Of a stretch of DNA of 64,000 nucleotides, positions 18,035 to 26,700 are shown one piece after another. Source of the DNA: JBFWRI01 sp050248995 (GTDB lineage: Bacteria; Pseudomonadota; Alphaproteobacteria; JAIXQD01); contig JBFWRI010000003.1 of NCBI GenBank assembly GCA_050248995.1, positions 40,292 through 104,291 of the forward strand, given 5' to 3'. Both the position numbers and the translations under genes were made by a program. The notes under the pieces were generated by a model that saw only the letters and a list, made by a program, of their open reading frames with translations, searched no databases and was not told the DNA's origin. The first letter of the stretch is position 1. Each line of letters starts with the position of its first letter.

Positions 18035-18463
18035 ATGTGCTGCGACGACGAAAAACTTCCACCCATTATCCCGTTCACCCGGCGTATTCTTGTAGCCGCC
18101 GCAGCGCTGTATGATGCCGACGGCCGCGTGCTGATTTCCGAGCACATCAAGCCACGCTGGCGCGGGTACTGGGAGTTTCCGGGCGGTCTAATCGAAGAAA
18201 ACGAGGTTCCCGAACTTACGGTCATCCGCGAACTCAAGGAAGAACTTGGCATCACCGTGTGCCGCGGCTGCCTGCAGCCCATCACATTCGCTAGTTATGT
18301 GTACGAAGAACTGGGCCACATGTTGATGGCACTGTATGCCGTGCGTAAGTGGGAAGGCACGCCCACATCGCTGGAAGGCAAAAAGCTGGCGTGGGTGAAG
18401 CCGAACGAGCTGAAAGACTGGAACCTGCTGCCGGCCGATATCCCGCTGATCAGCTATCTTTAA
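18035..18463 (+). CDS. Nudix hydrolase (MutT-like)
   Basis: 142 residues from the ATG at 18035, with AGGA six bases upstream; an earlier in-frame start at 18002 would overlap the divergent gene's leader. The Nudix box fits GX5EX7REUXEELGI exactly: G51, E57, R65-E66, E69-E70, G72. WRGYWEFPGGLIE is typical of (8-oxo-)dGTP pyrophosphohydrolases and related enzymes. Substrate not determined. Its TAA abuts the stop of the convergent lipoprotein gene. Confidence 0.9.
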   Translation: MCCDDEKLPPIIPFTRRILVAAAALYDADGRVLISEHIKPRWRGYWEFPGGLIEENEVPELTVIRELKEELGITVCRGCLQPITFASYVYEELGHMLMALYAVRKWEGTPTSLEGKKLAWVKPNELKDWNLLPADIPLISYL

Positions 18464-19096
18464 TTATTGCGGCGCAGTTTGCGGACCAACAGCTGCCGCT
18501 GCGGCGTCTCCACGCAGAATTGTTACCGTCGGACGCGCTGCTGCAAGATCTTCCACCTGCACTGCAATGTCGTTGTCAAGCAGGACAAGCGTGTAGCTCG
18601 TGGCAACACCTGCGTCGTTACGCGCTTCCACCATGGCCATGCGCTCGTTAAATATATTCGGCATATTGGGTTGTGTGGCCAGATAGGCGTGCGCTTCAAA
18701 TATGGCTGTTAATGCAGTCCGGGCCTGCGCCGGCGTATAATCGGAGCCTAAAATCCAAAGCCGCTCATCAACAAGGTACAATGACAAAGTGCTGCTCTCC
18801 CCATCATGCGATGGCGGCATGCGGCACGCTACAACCCCTTCATTATACGCTGTACGTTGGTGAGCGGGCGAAAGGCTGTCAAACCACGTGGTGCCCGGCG
18901 TTACACCCTCAATCAAACCCAGAACGCTGCTGCAGGTGAGCAAGGAGCGCATTTCTACTTGATGGCTGGCAATGGTCGCCGCGTACGAGGCGGCGCGTGC
19001 ATCACGCGCCCGGTCTGCGCCGGATGGACCTATGGTAGCACAGCCTGATAATAGGACGGCGGAGACCGCGCTGGCGGCCAACAATGACGTTTTCAT
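18464..19096 (-). CDS. Hypothetical lipoprotein
   Basis: 210 residues. The N-terminus MKTSLLAASAVSAVLLSGC is a lipoprotein signal with lipobox LSGC (C19). The mature part is soluble, mixed alpha/beta, with one later cysteine pair candidate (LLTCS, VVACR) and a low-complexity Ala/Gly tail. No family recognised. Followed on the same strand, upstream in transcription, by nothing nearby; it probably has its own promoter in the 96-base gap to recA. Confidence 0.72.
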   Translation of the reverse strand: MKTSLLAASAVSAVLLSGCATIGPSGADRARDARAASYAATIASHQVEMRSLLTCSSVLGLIEGVTPGTTWFDSLSPAHQRTAYNEGVVACRMPPSHDGESSTLSLYLVDERLWILGSDYTPAQARTALTAIFEAHAYLATQPNMPNIFNERMAMVEARNDAGVATSYTLVLLDNDIAVQVEDLAAARPTVTILRGDAAAAAVGPQTAPQ

Positions 19097-19192
19097 ATCT
19101 GTTCCTTGTTATGGGAACAGTACTAGGCGTTTACCCACCTGAAAGTCAATGTTTGCAGACGCAGCGGCCATAAGCGTAAGTAATACTTGGTT

Positions 19193-20278
19193 TTACTCAT
19201 CGCCGGCCTCGGCCGTATCTTCGCCCGCCATCATTGCCCCGGCTACAAGGCCGGCATTGGCGCGGATCTTGGCTTCCAGTTCGTCGGCAACTGCCGGGTT
19301 TTCCTTCAGGTAGGTCTTGGCGTTTTCACGCCCCTGACCAATGCGCTGGCCGCCATAAGCGAACCACGAACCCGACTTTTCAACCACACCGGCGGCAACG
19401 CCGAGATCCAGCAGTTCGCCGGTCTTGGATACGCCTTCGCCATACATGATATCGAATTCCACCACGCGGAACGGCGGTGCCATCTTGTTCTTCACCACTT
19501 TCACGCGCGTCTGGTTACCAACAACCGTATCCTTATCCTTGATCTGGCCGATGCGGCGGATATCAAGACGTACTGAGGCATAGAACTTCAGCGCGTTACC
19601 ACCCGTGGTGGTTTCAGGGCTGCCGAACATCACGCCGATCTTCATGCGGATCTGGTTGATGAAGATCACCAGACAGCCGCTGCGTGAAATCGTGCCGGTC
19701 AGCTTGCGCAGCGCCTGACTCATCAGGCGGGCATGCAGGCCCATGTGGCTATCGCCCATTTCGCCTTCAAGTTCGGCTCGCGGCACCAGCGCAGCAACGG
19801 AGTCGACAACCAGCACATCAATCGCGCCGCTGCGTACCAGCGTATCGGCGATTTCCAGCGCCTGTTCGCCGGCATCCGGCTGCGAGATGAGAAGTTCTTC
19901 AACGTTCACGCCCAGCTTCTTGGCATAGGCCGGGTCCAGTGCGTGCTCGGCATCCACGAAAGCGCAGGTACCGCCTTTGCGCTGCGCAGCCGCAATCGCG
20001 TGCAGCGCCAGTGTTGTCTTGCCCGAGCTTTCCGGGCCGAAAATCTCGATCACGCGACCCTTAGGCAGGCCACCGATACCCAGCGCGATATCAAGGCCCA
20101 GCGAGCCAGTTGAAACCACTTCGGTTTCTGCAACCTGCTGGCCGGTGCCGAGCTTCATGATCGAGCCCTTGCCGAACGCGCGTTCAATTTGCCCCAGGGC
20201 GGCGTCCAGCGCTTTTTGCTTATCCATCATACTTGCAGATTCCTTCTCAACGATCCGGAGGGGGGAGGGGGAGGACAT
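19193..20278 (-). CDS. recA: Recombinase RecA
   Basis: Strand-exchange ATPase and LexA co-protease. The ATG at 20278 (GGAG nine bases upstream) gives 361 residues with the SxLRIVEKE...DKQKALDAALGQIERAFGKGSIM N-terminus common in alphaproteobacteria; a second candidate at 20230 is 16 codons inside. Walker A GPESSGKTT, Walker B LLVVDSVAALVP-type strand (VLVVDSVAAL), the L2 loop GGNALKFYASVRLDIRR and an acidic tail are present. A perfect LexA box lies 137 bases upstream. Confidence 0.98.
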   Translation of the reverse strand: MSSPSPLRIVEKESASMMDKQKALDAALGQIERAFGKGSIMKLGTGQQVAETEVVSTGSLGLDIALGIGGLPKGRVIEIFGPESSGKTTLALHAIAAAQRKGGTCAFVDAEHALDPAYAKKLGVNVEELLISQPDAGEQALEIADTLVRSGAIDVLVVDSVAALVPRAELEGEMGDSHMGLHARLMSQALRKLTGTISRSGCLVIFINQIRMKIGVMFGSPETTTGGNALKFYASVRLDIRRIGQIKDKDTVVGNQTRVKVVKNKMAPPFRVVEFDIMYGEGVSKTGELLDLGVAAGVVEKSGSWFAYGGQRIGQGRENAKTYLKENPAVADELEAKIRANAGLVAGAMMAGEDTAEAGDE

Positions 20279-20414
20279 CGGTGAAAACTCCACGACTAGA
20301 TGTTCTGGCACAAGCGCCGGTTGCCTTCAAGTTTGGGGCGTTTGGAGGACCACCCCGGGGAATTTGAAGAATGATTTGTTGTACTTGTTTTGTTCTCGTC
20401 TGTCCAGAGGAAAA

Positions 20415-20429
20415 GTTCTAGTTTTGTTC
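20415..20429 (-). promoter_or_regulatory. LexA (SOS) box upstream of recA
   Basis: GTTCTAGTTTTGTTC on the plus strand is an exact GTTC-N7-GTTC, equivalent to GAAC-N7-GAAC on the recA strand. This direct-repeat form is the known alphaproteobacterial LexA site. It lies in the 229-base divergent region between recA and amn, in an AT-rich patch suited to a promoter. Confidence 0.85.
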
Positions 20430-20507
20430 TTTTTTATGTTGTTACTTGGCAATGACTTAGCATTCTTAATGGTTTTATAGCGGAAATGGGCGCAGACTGG
20501 GTCGAAC

Positions 20508-21977
20508 ATGACGACAATGTTCACATCAGCAACCACAGCCCCTGAATTCTTTACCGACCCGGCCGAGGCCCTGGCCGCCGTGCAGCAGATTTACGCCGCC
20601 AACACGGCATGGCTGCGCCAGTCGCTAAAGGATTTTACGCACGGCAAGATGCTGCCGGCGAAAGCCACTGCCACTTATCCCTATATTGCACTGACCACCA
20701 CCAAGCAGACGCACGTCGATCCTCGCCTGGCCTACGGCTTCGTTCCCGGCCCCGGCCGCTATGAAAGCACGCTGACACGTCCCGATATCTTTGGCCGCTA
20801 TTACATTGAACAGTTCGCGCGCCTGATGAAAAACCACGACGCGCCGCTGGAAGTCGGCGTCAGCACGCAGCCTATTCCCGTGCACTTTGCACACCCGGCC
20901 GGTATCGCGGTTGAATCCGACCTGACACCCGATCACATGCGCGCGATGCATGATTACTTCGATGTTCCCGACCTGACACGCCTTGATGACCGCGTGGCCA
21001 ACGGCACGGCAACGGCGCCCGCATCGTCGATCATGCCGCTGGCGCTGTTTACCGCCGAACGCGTCGATTACTCGCTGCACCGCCTGCGCCATTACACAGC
21101 GACCGACGCCGACCACTTCCAGAACTTCGTCATCTTCACCAACTATCAGTTTTATGTTGATGAATTCATCCGCACCTGCCACGACCTGATGGGCAAGGAT
21201 GGCCATGATTATACGGCTTTCGTCGAGCCCGGCGGCTTTACCACCCGCAAGGGCGGGGCTGTTTCGGGCGAGCGCTGCGCGCGCATGCCGCAGATGCCGG
21301 CCTATCACCTGCAGCGTGCCGGCAGCGGCGGCATCACCCTGATCAACATCGGCGTCGGCCCGTCAAACGCGAAAACGATTACCGACCATTGTGCCGTGCT
21401 GCGCCCGCATGCGTGGCTGATGCTGGGGCACTGCGCCGGCCTGCGCCGCGAACAGCGCCTTGGCGATTATGTGCTGGCGCACGCCTATGTGCGCGATGAC
21501 CACGTACTGGATTCTGACCTGCCCATCTGGGTGCCGCTGCCGGCGCTGTCGGAAATCCAGACTGCGCTGGAAACCGCCGTGCGCGAAGTCACCGGCCTGT
21601 CGGGTTATGAAGCGAAAAGCATCATGCGTACGGGTACGGTGATGAGCATCGATGACCGCAACTGGGAACTGCGCAGCGGGGCCGAGCTGTGGCCGCGCTT
21701 CTCGCAATCGCGCGCCATCGCCCTCGATATGGAAAGCGCCGCCATTGCCGCCAACGGCTTCCGCTTCCGCGTGCCGTACGGCACGCTGCTGTGCGTTTCC
21801 GATAAACCGCTGCACGGCGAGATCAAACTGCCGGGCATGGCCGACAAGTTCTACCGCGAACGCGTTGACCAGCATTTAAAGGTCGGTATGCGGGCCATGG
21901 AAATGCTGGCGGCAATGTCAACCGAACAGCTGCACAGCCGCAAGCTGCGCAACTTCGTCGAAACTGCTTTCCAGTAA
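20508..21977 (+). CDS. amn: AMP nucleosidase
   Basis: Hydrolyses AMP to adenine and ribose 5-phosphate, a purine-pool control enzyme. 489 residues, the usual length for Amn. The N-terminal specific domain is visible (YPYIALTTTKQTHVDPRLAYGF, GRYESTLTRPDIFGRYY), then the nucleosidase-phosphorylase fold with INIGVGPSNAKTITDH, LMLGHCAGLR and the purine-site block IALDMESAAIAANGFRF...GTLLCVSDKPLHGEIK. Cytoplasmic. Divergent from recA. Confidence 0.95.
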   Translation: MTTMFTSATTAPEFFTDPAEALAAVQQIYAANTAWLRQSLKDFTHGKMLPAKATATYPYIALTTTKQTHVDPRLAYGFVPGPGRYESTLTRPDIFGRYYIEQFARLMKNHDAPLEVGVSTQPIPVHFAHPAGIAVESDLTPDHMRAMHDYFDVPDLTRLDDRVANGTATAPASSIMPLALFTAERVDYSLHRLRHYTATDADHFQNFVIFTNYQFYVDEFIRTCHDLMGKDGHDYTAFVEPGGFTTRKGGAVSGERCARMPQMPAYHLQRAGSGGITLINIGVGPSNAKTITDHCAVLRPHAWLMLGHCAGLRREQRLGDYVLAHAYVRDDHVLDSDLPIWVPLPALSEIQTALETAVREVTGLSGYEAKSIMRTGTVMSIDDRNWELRSGAELWPRFSQSRAIALDMESAAIAANGFRFRVPYGTLLCVSDKPLHGEIKLPGMADKFYRERVDQHLKVGMRAMEMLAAMSTEQLHSRKLRNFVETAFQ

Positions 21978-21981
21978 ACCT

Positions 21982-22863
21982 CTAACTTATAAACATTCCA
22001 CAAGAAGCCATCACGTCGAACCCGACGCGCGGCACAATGCGGCTTTCTTCGCTTCCCAACCCATCCTTCAGGATTTTGAAGTTGCGTTCAATCACATCCT
22101 CGTCCGGTTCGCGGCCCTGTTTTTCGGAATACGGGTTATAGCGCACAAGGTTGAACTTGGCGCGTAGCCCGTGCGCGCGCACGGCGCCGACGATGTTTTT
22201 TACGTTTGCTTCGCTGTCGTTCTCGCCTTCAATAAACGCGCCGTGAATAACCGCGTGCTGCTTCACACCCTTTTGCCAATCGGCAATCTTCTGCAGCGCC
22301 GCATGCGGCTCCATTGCCTTCGGCAGCCAGCGGCGGCGGAAATCGTCATCCAGTGAATACAGCGAGTAATAGATGAACACATCCGGCTTGTCGCCGAACA
22401 CATCGGCCAGATCCACGCTTTCCAATCCCTTTGGCATAATCGTGGAAATATTGAACTTGGCTTTCAGCCCCTGCGCGGCAGCAAGCTCTTTCAGGCCGTT
22501 ATAAATCGTATCGAAGTCTTTCAGCATGTGCGGGTTGGCCAGCGGCTCGCCCCGCGCCATCCAGTTGAAGTTCACGCGCTGCGCCTTTCCTTCAGAACGC
22601 TTTACGCCGGCATAGTAATTCAGCACGTCGCGACCCTGCGCGATAATCTCGCCCGGCGTCAGGTCGACATACTTTGTCTGGCCGGTCTGCGTTAGAAAAC
22701 AAAAGCGACACGCACGGTTGCAGCCGGTTTGTGATGAAAGATAGGCGATGAAGTAATCGTCGCTGCGGCGCACATAACGCACCTCGACCTTGCCAACTGT
22801 ATCGTGCTCTGAAATCCAGTTTACCGAGCGGTCCTGCTCGGAGAATAATATTTGTGTTTTCAT
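21982..22863 (-). CDS. Radical SAM protein of the RlmN/Cfr type, short form
   Basis: 293 residues from the ATG at 22863 (GGGAGA six bases upstream). Radical SAM cluster C48-NRA-C52-RF-C55; RlmN-like MARGEPLANPHML segment; and a C-terminal RVGFDVMASCGMF in which C288 matches the methyl-carrying cysteine of RlmN/Cfr (…DxxAxCGQ). It lacks the extra N-terminal domain of full RlmN (about 370 residues). An rRNA or tRNA adenosine C-methylase is the likely class; the exact substrate is open, and it may be a paralogue with the true rlmN elsewhere. Confidence 0.8.
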   Translation of the reverse strand: MKTQILFSEQDRSVNWISEHDTVGKVEVRYVRRSDDYFIAYLSSQTGCNRACRFCFLTQTGQTKYVDLTPGEIIAQGRDVLNYYAGVKRSEGKAQRVNFNWMARGEPLANPHMLKDFDTIYNGLKELAAAQGLKAKFNISTIMPKGLESVDLADVFGDKPDVFIYYSLYSLDDDFRRRWLPKAMEPHAALQKIADWQKGVKQHAVIHGAFIEGENDSEANVKNIVGAVRAHGLRAKFNLVRYNPYSEKQGREPDEDVIERNFKILKDGLGSEESRIVPRVGFDVMASCGMFIS

Positions 22864-23048
22864 GAAATCTCCCGTGAGTGAAGTACCTACGGGAAACCAG
22901 AAGAACGTTGATTCCGGAAACTGCCTAGACATCAAACCCTATGGGCTTGGGGCGTGAAAACACCATATATAGGTGAAACACTACATCTTGTTTTTCACAA
23001 AGTTTTCCCCACTAGGGAAACATGCCGTGAAACAAAAGTAATTGTGGA

Positions 23049-23993
23049 TTAAGCTCCCATCAGTGCTTTGGCAAAGCTTTCGGCGTCAAACGCCTGCAGG
23101 TCTTCAATGCCTTCGCCGACGCCCAGCGCCACGATGGGCAGCTTGTGTTGTGTGGCCAGCGCCACCACCATGCCGCCCTTGGCGGTACCATCCAGTTTCG
23201 TCACGACAAGGCCCGATACATTCACCATCTCGCGGAACACCTGAGTCTGGCTCAGCGCGTTCTGGCCCGTGGTGGCATCCAGCACCAGCAGCGTGGCATG
23301 CGGCGCCGTGGCATCCACTTTCTGGATTGCGCGCACAACCTTTTTCAGCTCTTCCATCAGCTCGGCCTTATTCTGCAACCGCCCGGCGGTATCGATCAGC
23401 AGCACATCGGCGGCCTCGCGCTGCGCGCGCTCGACAGCTTCAAACGCAAGGCCAGCCGCATCGGCGCCGGTTTCGCGCGATATCACCGGCACGCCGGCAC
23501 GGGCGCCCCATGTTTGCAACTGCTCCACGGCTGCCGCGCGGAAGGTATCGCCCGCTGCCAGCATCACATTCTTACCGGCCTGCTTGAATTGCGCGGCCAG
23601 CTTACCCAGCGTTGTGGTTTTGCCGCTGCCGTTCACGCCCACCATCAGAATAACGAATGGCTTGTGTGTTTCAACGTTCAGTGGCTGCGCCACAGGCTGC
23701 AGGCGCGCGGCAATGTCAGTGGCCAGAAATGCACGCACTTCGGCATCATCGACATCCTGGCCAAAACGCTGCTTGCCGAACGCGGCGGTGATTTCAGCTG
23801 CCAGCGCGGGGCCCAGATCGGCCGTGATTAAAATTTCTTCCAGTTCTTCCAGCGCAGCATCATCCAGCCGGCGCTTGGTGAAGGTATCGGTGATGGATGT
23901 GCTGATTTTATCGGCTGACTTCGACAAGCCCTCGCCCAGCCGCACCAACCACGACTTCTCTTCGGGCTTGTCTTTCTTGAACAGGCCTAGCAT
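23049..23993 (-). CDS. ftsY: Signal recognition particle receptor FtsY
   Basis: SRP receptor GTPase that docks ribosome-SRP complexes at the inner membrane. 314 residues: a very short N-terminal A-region (MLGLFKKDKPEEKSWLVRLGEGL), helical N domain, then the GTPase with G1 GVNGSGKTTT, VMLAAGDTFRAAAVEQL, DTAGRLQNKAELMEEL, TKLDGTAKGG and GVGEGIEDLQ. Overlaps the end of mtaB by 7 bases as the last gene of the prfA-prmC-DUF4167-mtaB-ftsY run. Confidence 0.97.
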   Translation of the reverse strand: MLGLFKKDKPEEKSWLVRLGEGLSKSADKISTSITDTFTKRRLDDAALEELEEILITADLGPALAAEITAAFGKQRFGQDVDDAEVRAFLATDIAARLQPVAQPLNVETHKPFVILMVGVNGSGKTTTLGKLAAQFKQAGKNVMLAAGDTFRAAAVEQLQTWGARAGVPVISRETGADAAGLAFEAVERAQREAADVLLIDTAGRLQNKAELMEELKKVVRAIQKVDATAPHATLLVLDATTGQNALSQTQVFREMVNVSGLVVTKLDGTAKGGMVVALATQHKLPIVALGVGEGIEDLQAFDAESFAKALMGA

Positions 23994-25246
23994 GCAACGG
24001 CTTCCAGTGTATCGTCATTCGCCGCTGTAATGCGTGCCGTTACCAGCGTTGACGGCTCATAACCAACCATCTTCACGGGCGCGAAGCCCGGCGTATGGGC
24101 GATATTGCCACGTTCAACCAGCAGTTGCTGCGTCAACCCGACCTGCCTGTTTAAATACTCACGCACCTTTTCTGCCCCCTTGGCACGCAGGCGGGCGGCG
24201 CGTTCCTTGCGCAGTTCATGCGGCACCGGCGGCATTTTAGCGGCGGGCGTGCCTTCGCGCTCGGAATACGGGAATACGTGCAGCCATGTCAGGTCACATT
24301 CATCGACGATGCGTAGTGTGTTCTGGAACATGTCCTCGGTTTCCGTCGGGAACCCGGTAATCAGGTCGGCACCGAATGTCATATCCGGGCGGTAGCCCCG
24401 CGCGCGCTGTGCCATCTCGATTGCGTCGGCGCGCAGGTGGCGGCGTTTCATGCGCTTTAAAATCAGGTCGTCGCCATGCTGCAGGCTCATATGCAAATGC
24501 GGCATCAGGCGCGGTTCTTCGGCAATCAGGCGCCACAAATCCTCATCAATCTCGACCGGGTCCAGCGACGACAAACGAAGGCGCGGCAATTCCGGCACCA
24601 GCGCCAAGACGCGACGTATCATCTGCCCCAGTGTCGGCTTGCCCGGCAGGTCGCCACCATAGCTGGTGACATCCACGCCGGTCATGATCACTTCCTTGTA
24701 ACCCGCGTCCACCAGCTTGCGCACTTCGGCAGCAATCTCGCCAATCGCCACGCTGCGTGACGGGCCACGGCCATACGGAATGATGCAGAAGGTGCAGCGA
24801 TGGTCACAGCCGTTCTGCACCTGCAGAAAGGCGCGCGTACGGCCCTCAAATCCACCGATGATGGTATCAGTTAGATGGCCAGCGGTTTCGCGCACGCTCT
24901 GAATGTCGTTGACGATAATGCGCTCGCCCAAGGGGGTATTAAGCCCCATGAAGGTTTCAGCCTTCAGTTTGGCGTCGTTGCCAATCACATGATCAACTTC
25001 CGTCATATCGGCATACATTTCCGGGTGAATCTGCGCGCTGCAGCCGGTGACGATGATTTTGGCGTTGGGGTTGGCGCGGCGCGCGCGGCGGATGGCCTGC
25101 CGGTTTTCGCGTTCGGCACCCGCCGTTACCGCGCATGTGTTGATGATAATCACATCATCCATGCCAGCGGCCATGGCGTGGCCACGCATCACTTCGGATT
25201 CATAGGTATTGAGGCGGCAGCCCAGCGTAATCAGCTCGACAGCCAT
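23987..25246 (-). CDS. mtaB: tRNA t6A37 methylthiotransferase MtaB
   Basis: Converts t6A37 to ms2t6A37 in tRNAs reading ANN codons. 419 residues with the three-part methylthiotransferase plan: UPF0004 domain with cluster cysteines C10, C38 and C69 (NTCAVT, VTGCSAQ), radical SAM domain C147-DHR-C151-TF-C154, and a C-terminal TRAM-like region. SIIP-type YGRGPSRSV and the DVTSYG string fit MtaB rather than MiaB or RimO. Ten bases after the DUF4167 stop. Confidence 0.94.
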   Translation of the reverse strand: MAVELITLGCRLNTYESEVMRGHAMAAGMDDVIIINTCAVTAGAERENRQAIRRARRANPNAKIIVTGCSAQIHPEMYADMTEVDHVIGNDAKLKAETFMGLNTPLGERIIVNDIQSVRETAGHLTDTIIGGFEGRTRAFLQVQNGCDHRCTFCIIPYGRGPSRSVAIGEIAAEVRKLVDAGYKEVIMTGVDVTSYGGDLPGKPTLGQMIRRVLALVPELPRLRLSSLDPVEIDEDLWRLIAEEPRLMPHLHMSLQHGDDLILKRMKRRHLRADAIEMAQRARGYRPDMTFGADLITGFPTETEDMFQNTLRIVDECDLTWLHVFPYSEREGTPAAKMPPVPHELRKERAARLRAKGAEKVREYLNRQVGLTQQLLVERGNIAHTPGFAPVKMVGYEPSTLVTARITAANDDTLEAVAC

Positions 25247-25255
25247 CGCCAGACC

Positions 25256-25726
25256 CTACTGGGCTGCAGCAGAGGTAAGCTCGGTCAGGCCGCTGTCGCC
25301 TTCGTTGGCAGCGGCTGACGGCGCAAACGGATCGGCCGGAACAGCAGGCTGTTCGCCTTCGCCGCCCATGCCGGGCTGCTCGGTCGGCGCGAAGCGGGCG
25401 CGTTGCTCGGCTTCATGCTCCTGGATGACCTGCACGATGCGGAAGAAGTGTTCCGCGTGCTGGTAATAATTCTCGGCATCAATGCGCTCTCCCGCTTCAC
25501 GGGCCAGCGTCATGTACTTTTCATAAACCTGGAATGCATTGCCGCGTACACGCACGCCTTCGGGGCCATGGCTGTCGAAAATCTGGTTACGCAGCGGAAC
25601 CTGCTGCTGGCGATTCATCCCGCCACCACCGCCGCCACGGTTTCCACCGCCACCACCACGATTGTTGCGATGACCGCCGCGCCCACCATGGCGCCGGTGC
25701 CCACTCTGACCATTTTGCTGATGCAT
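25256..25726 (-). CDS. DUF4167 protein
   Basis: 156 residues. N-terminal third is Gly/Arg/Asn/His-rich (RGG-like repeats, GGRGGHRNNRGGGGGNRGG), suggesting nucleic-acid binding; the core LRNQIFDSHGPEGVRVRGNAFQVYEKYMTLAREA is the DUF4167 signature; the tail is Pro/Glu/Ala-rich. The family is, as far as I know, typical of alphaproteobacteria next to prmC-prfA, as here. Function unknown; translation-related by context. Confidence 0.9.
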   Translation of the reverse strand: MHQQNGQSGHRRHGGRGGHRNNRGGGGGNRGGGGGGMNRQQQVPLRNQIFDSHGPEGVRVRGNAFQVYEKYMTLAREAGERIDAENYYQHAEHFFRIVQVIQEHEAEQRARFAPTEQPGMGGEGEQPAVPADPFAPSAAANEGDSGLTELTSAAAQ

Positions 25727-25857
25727 TATGTATCCTTATAGCGTGTTGCTGATTGCAGCGACTTCGTCAGTCCATTCTGTGCAGCCCATTATTGGCCAGC
25801 ACTCTGCATGCCGGTAAACTAGCAGGCGGTTTGGGCGAAAGCAAACGCTATTTTTAC

Positions 25858-26700
25858 CTAAAAACCAAATAAAAGCGCGCGGTTAATGCCCGCCAGATCG
25901 GCTTTTTGCGTTCTTAAAATAAACCCGTTATCGCTGGCGATTTTCACCACGTCATCGGTTTGACCCTGCCCGATTTCAACGGCAACCATGCCGCCGTCAT
26001 TCAAAAACTTCTGGGCGTTCGCAAAAATAGTTTTGTACGCATCCAGCCCGTCGGCGCCGCCATCCAACGCGGCGTGCGGGTCATGGTCGCGCACTTCGGT
26101 TTGCAGGGCACCGATATCCTGCGTGCGAACGTACGGCGGGTTGCTGACGATGACATCGAATGTACCGCTGACATTTTCAAACCAGTCGCTTTGAATAAAA
26201 TCGGCATCAATCTCCAGACCACGTGCGTTCTGTTGCGCCTGCACCAGTGCCTTGTCGCTGATATCAACGCCAGTACCCCGCGCATCGCGCATGTTATGCA
26301 GCAGCGTCAGCAGAATACAGCCGGTGCCGGTACCAAGGTCCAGCAGGCGGGCGTTTTCCGGCGCTTCTTCCAGCACCAGTTCGACCAACGCTTCCGTATC
26401 GGCGCGGGGCGACAACGTCGCTTCGTTCAGGCCGAAATTCAGGCCGTAAAACTCGCGAGTACCGCGAATGCGGTCCAACGGCTCGCCCGCGGCCCGGCGC
26501 GCGGCCAGCATGTTGATCTTCGCTTCTTCCATCGCGCTTAAATCGCGGTCGACCAGCAAATCGGCGCGGCTGGCATTCAGGGCAATGCTAAGCAAATAGC
26601 TGGTTTCACGCGCCGCATCGTCCACGCCCGCATTGCGCAAAAAGGTCGCCACCTTGGGGCGTAGTTCAGCCAAGCTCGGCAAGACGCTCCGCCTCATCAT
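25858..26700 (-). CDS. prmC: Release factor glutamine methyltransferase PrmC
   Basis: Methylates the glutamine of the GGQ motif in release factors; the substrate gene prfA lies immediately upstream and overlaps. About 280 residues: helical N-terminal substrate-binding domain, then a SAM fold with LLDLGTGTGCILLTLL and the catalytic NPPY (VSNPPYVRTQDI). The start is uncertain: ATGs at 26700 and 26697 and a TTG a few codons on are all inside the end of prfA. Confidence 0.95.
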   Translation of the reverse strand: MMRRSVLPSLAELRPKVATFLRNAGVDDAARETSYLLSIALNASRADLLVDRDLSAMEEAKINMLAARRAAGEPLDRIRGTREFYGLNFGLNEATLSPRADTEALVELVLEEAPENARLLDLGTGTGCILLTLLHNMRDARGTGVDISDKALVQAQQNARGLEIDADFIQSDWFENVSGTFDVIVSNPPYVRTQDIGALQTEVRDHDPHAALDGGADGLDAYKTIFANAQKFLNDGGMVAVEIGQGQTDDVVKIASDNGFILRTQKADLAGINRALLFGF

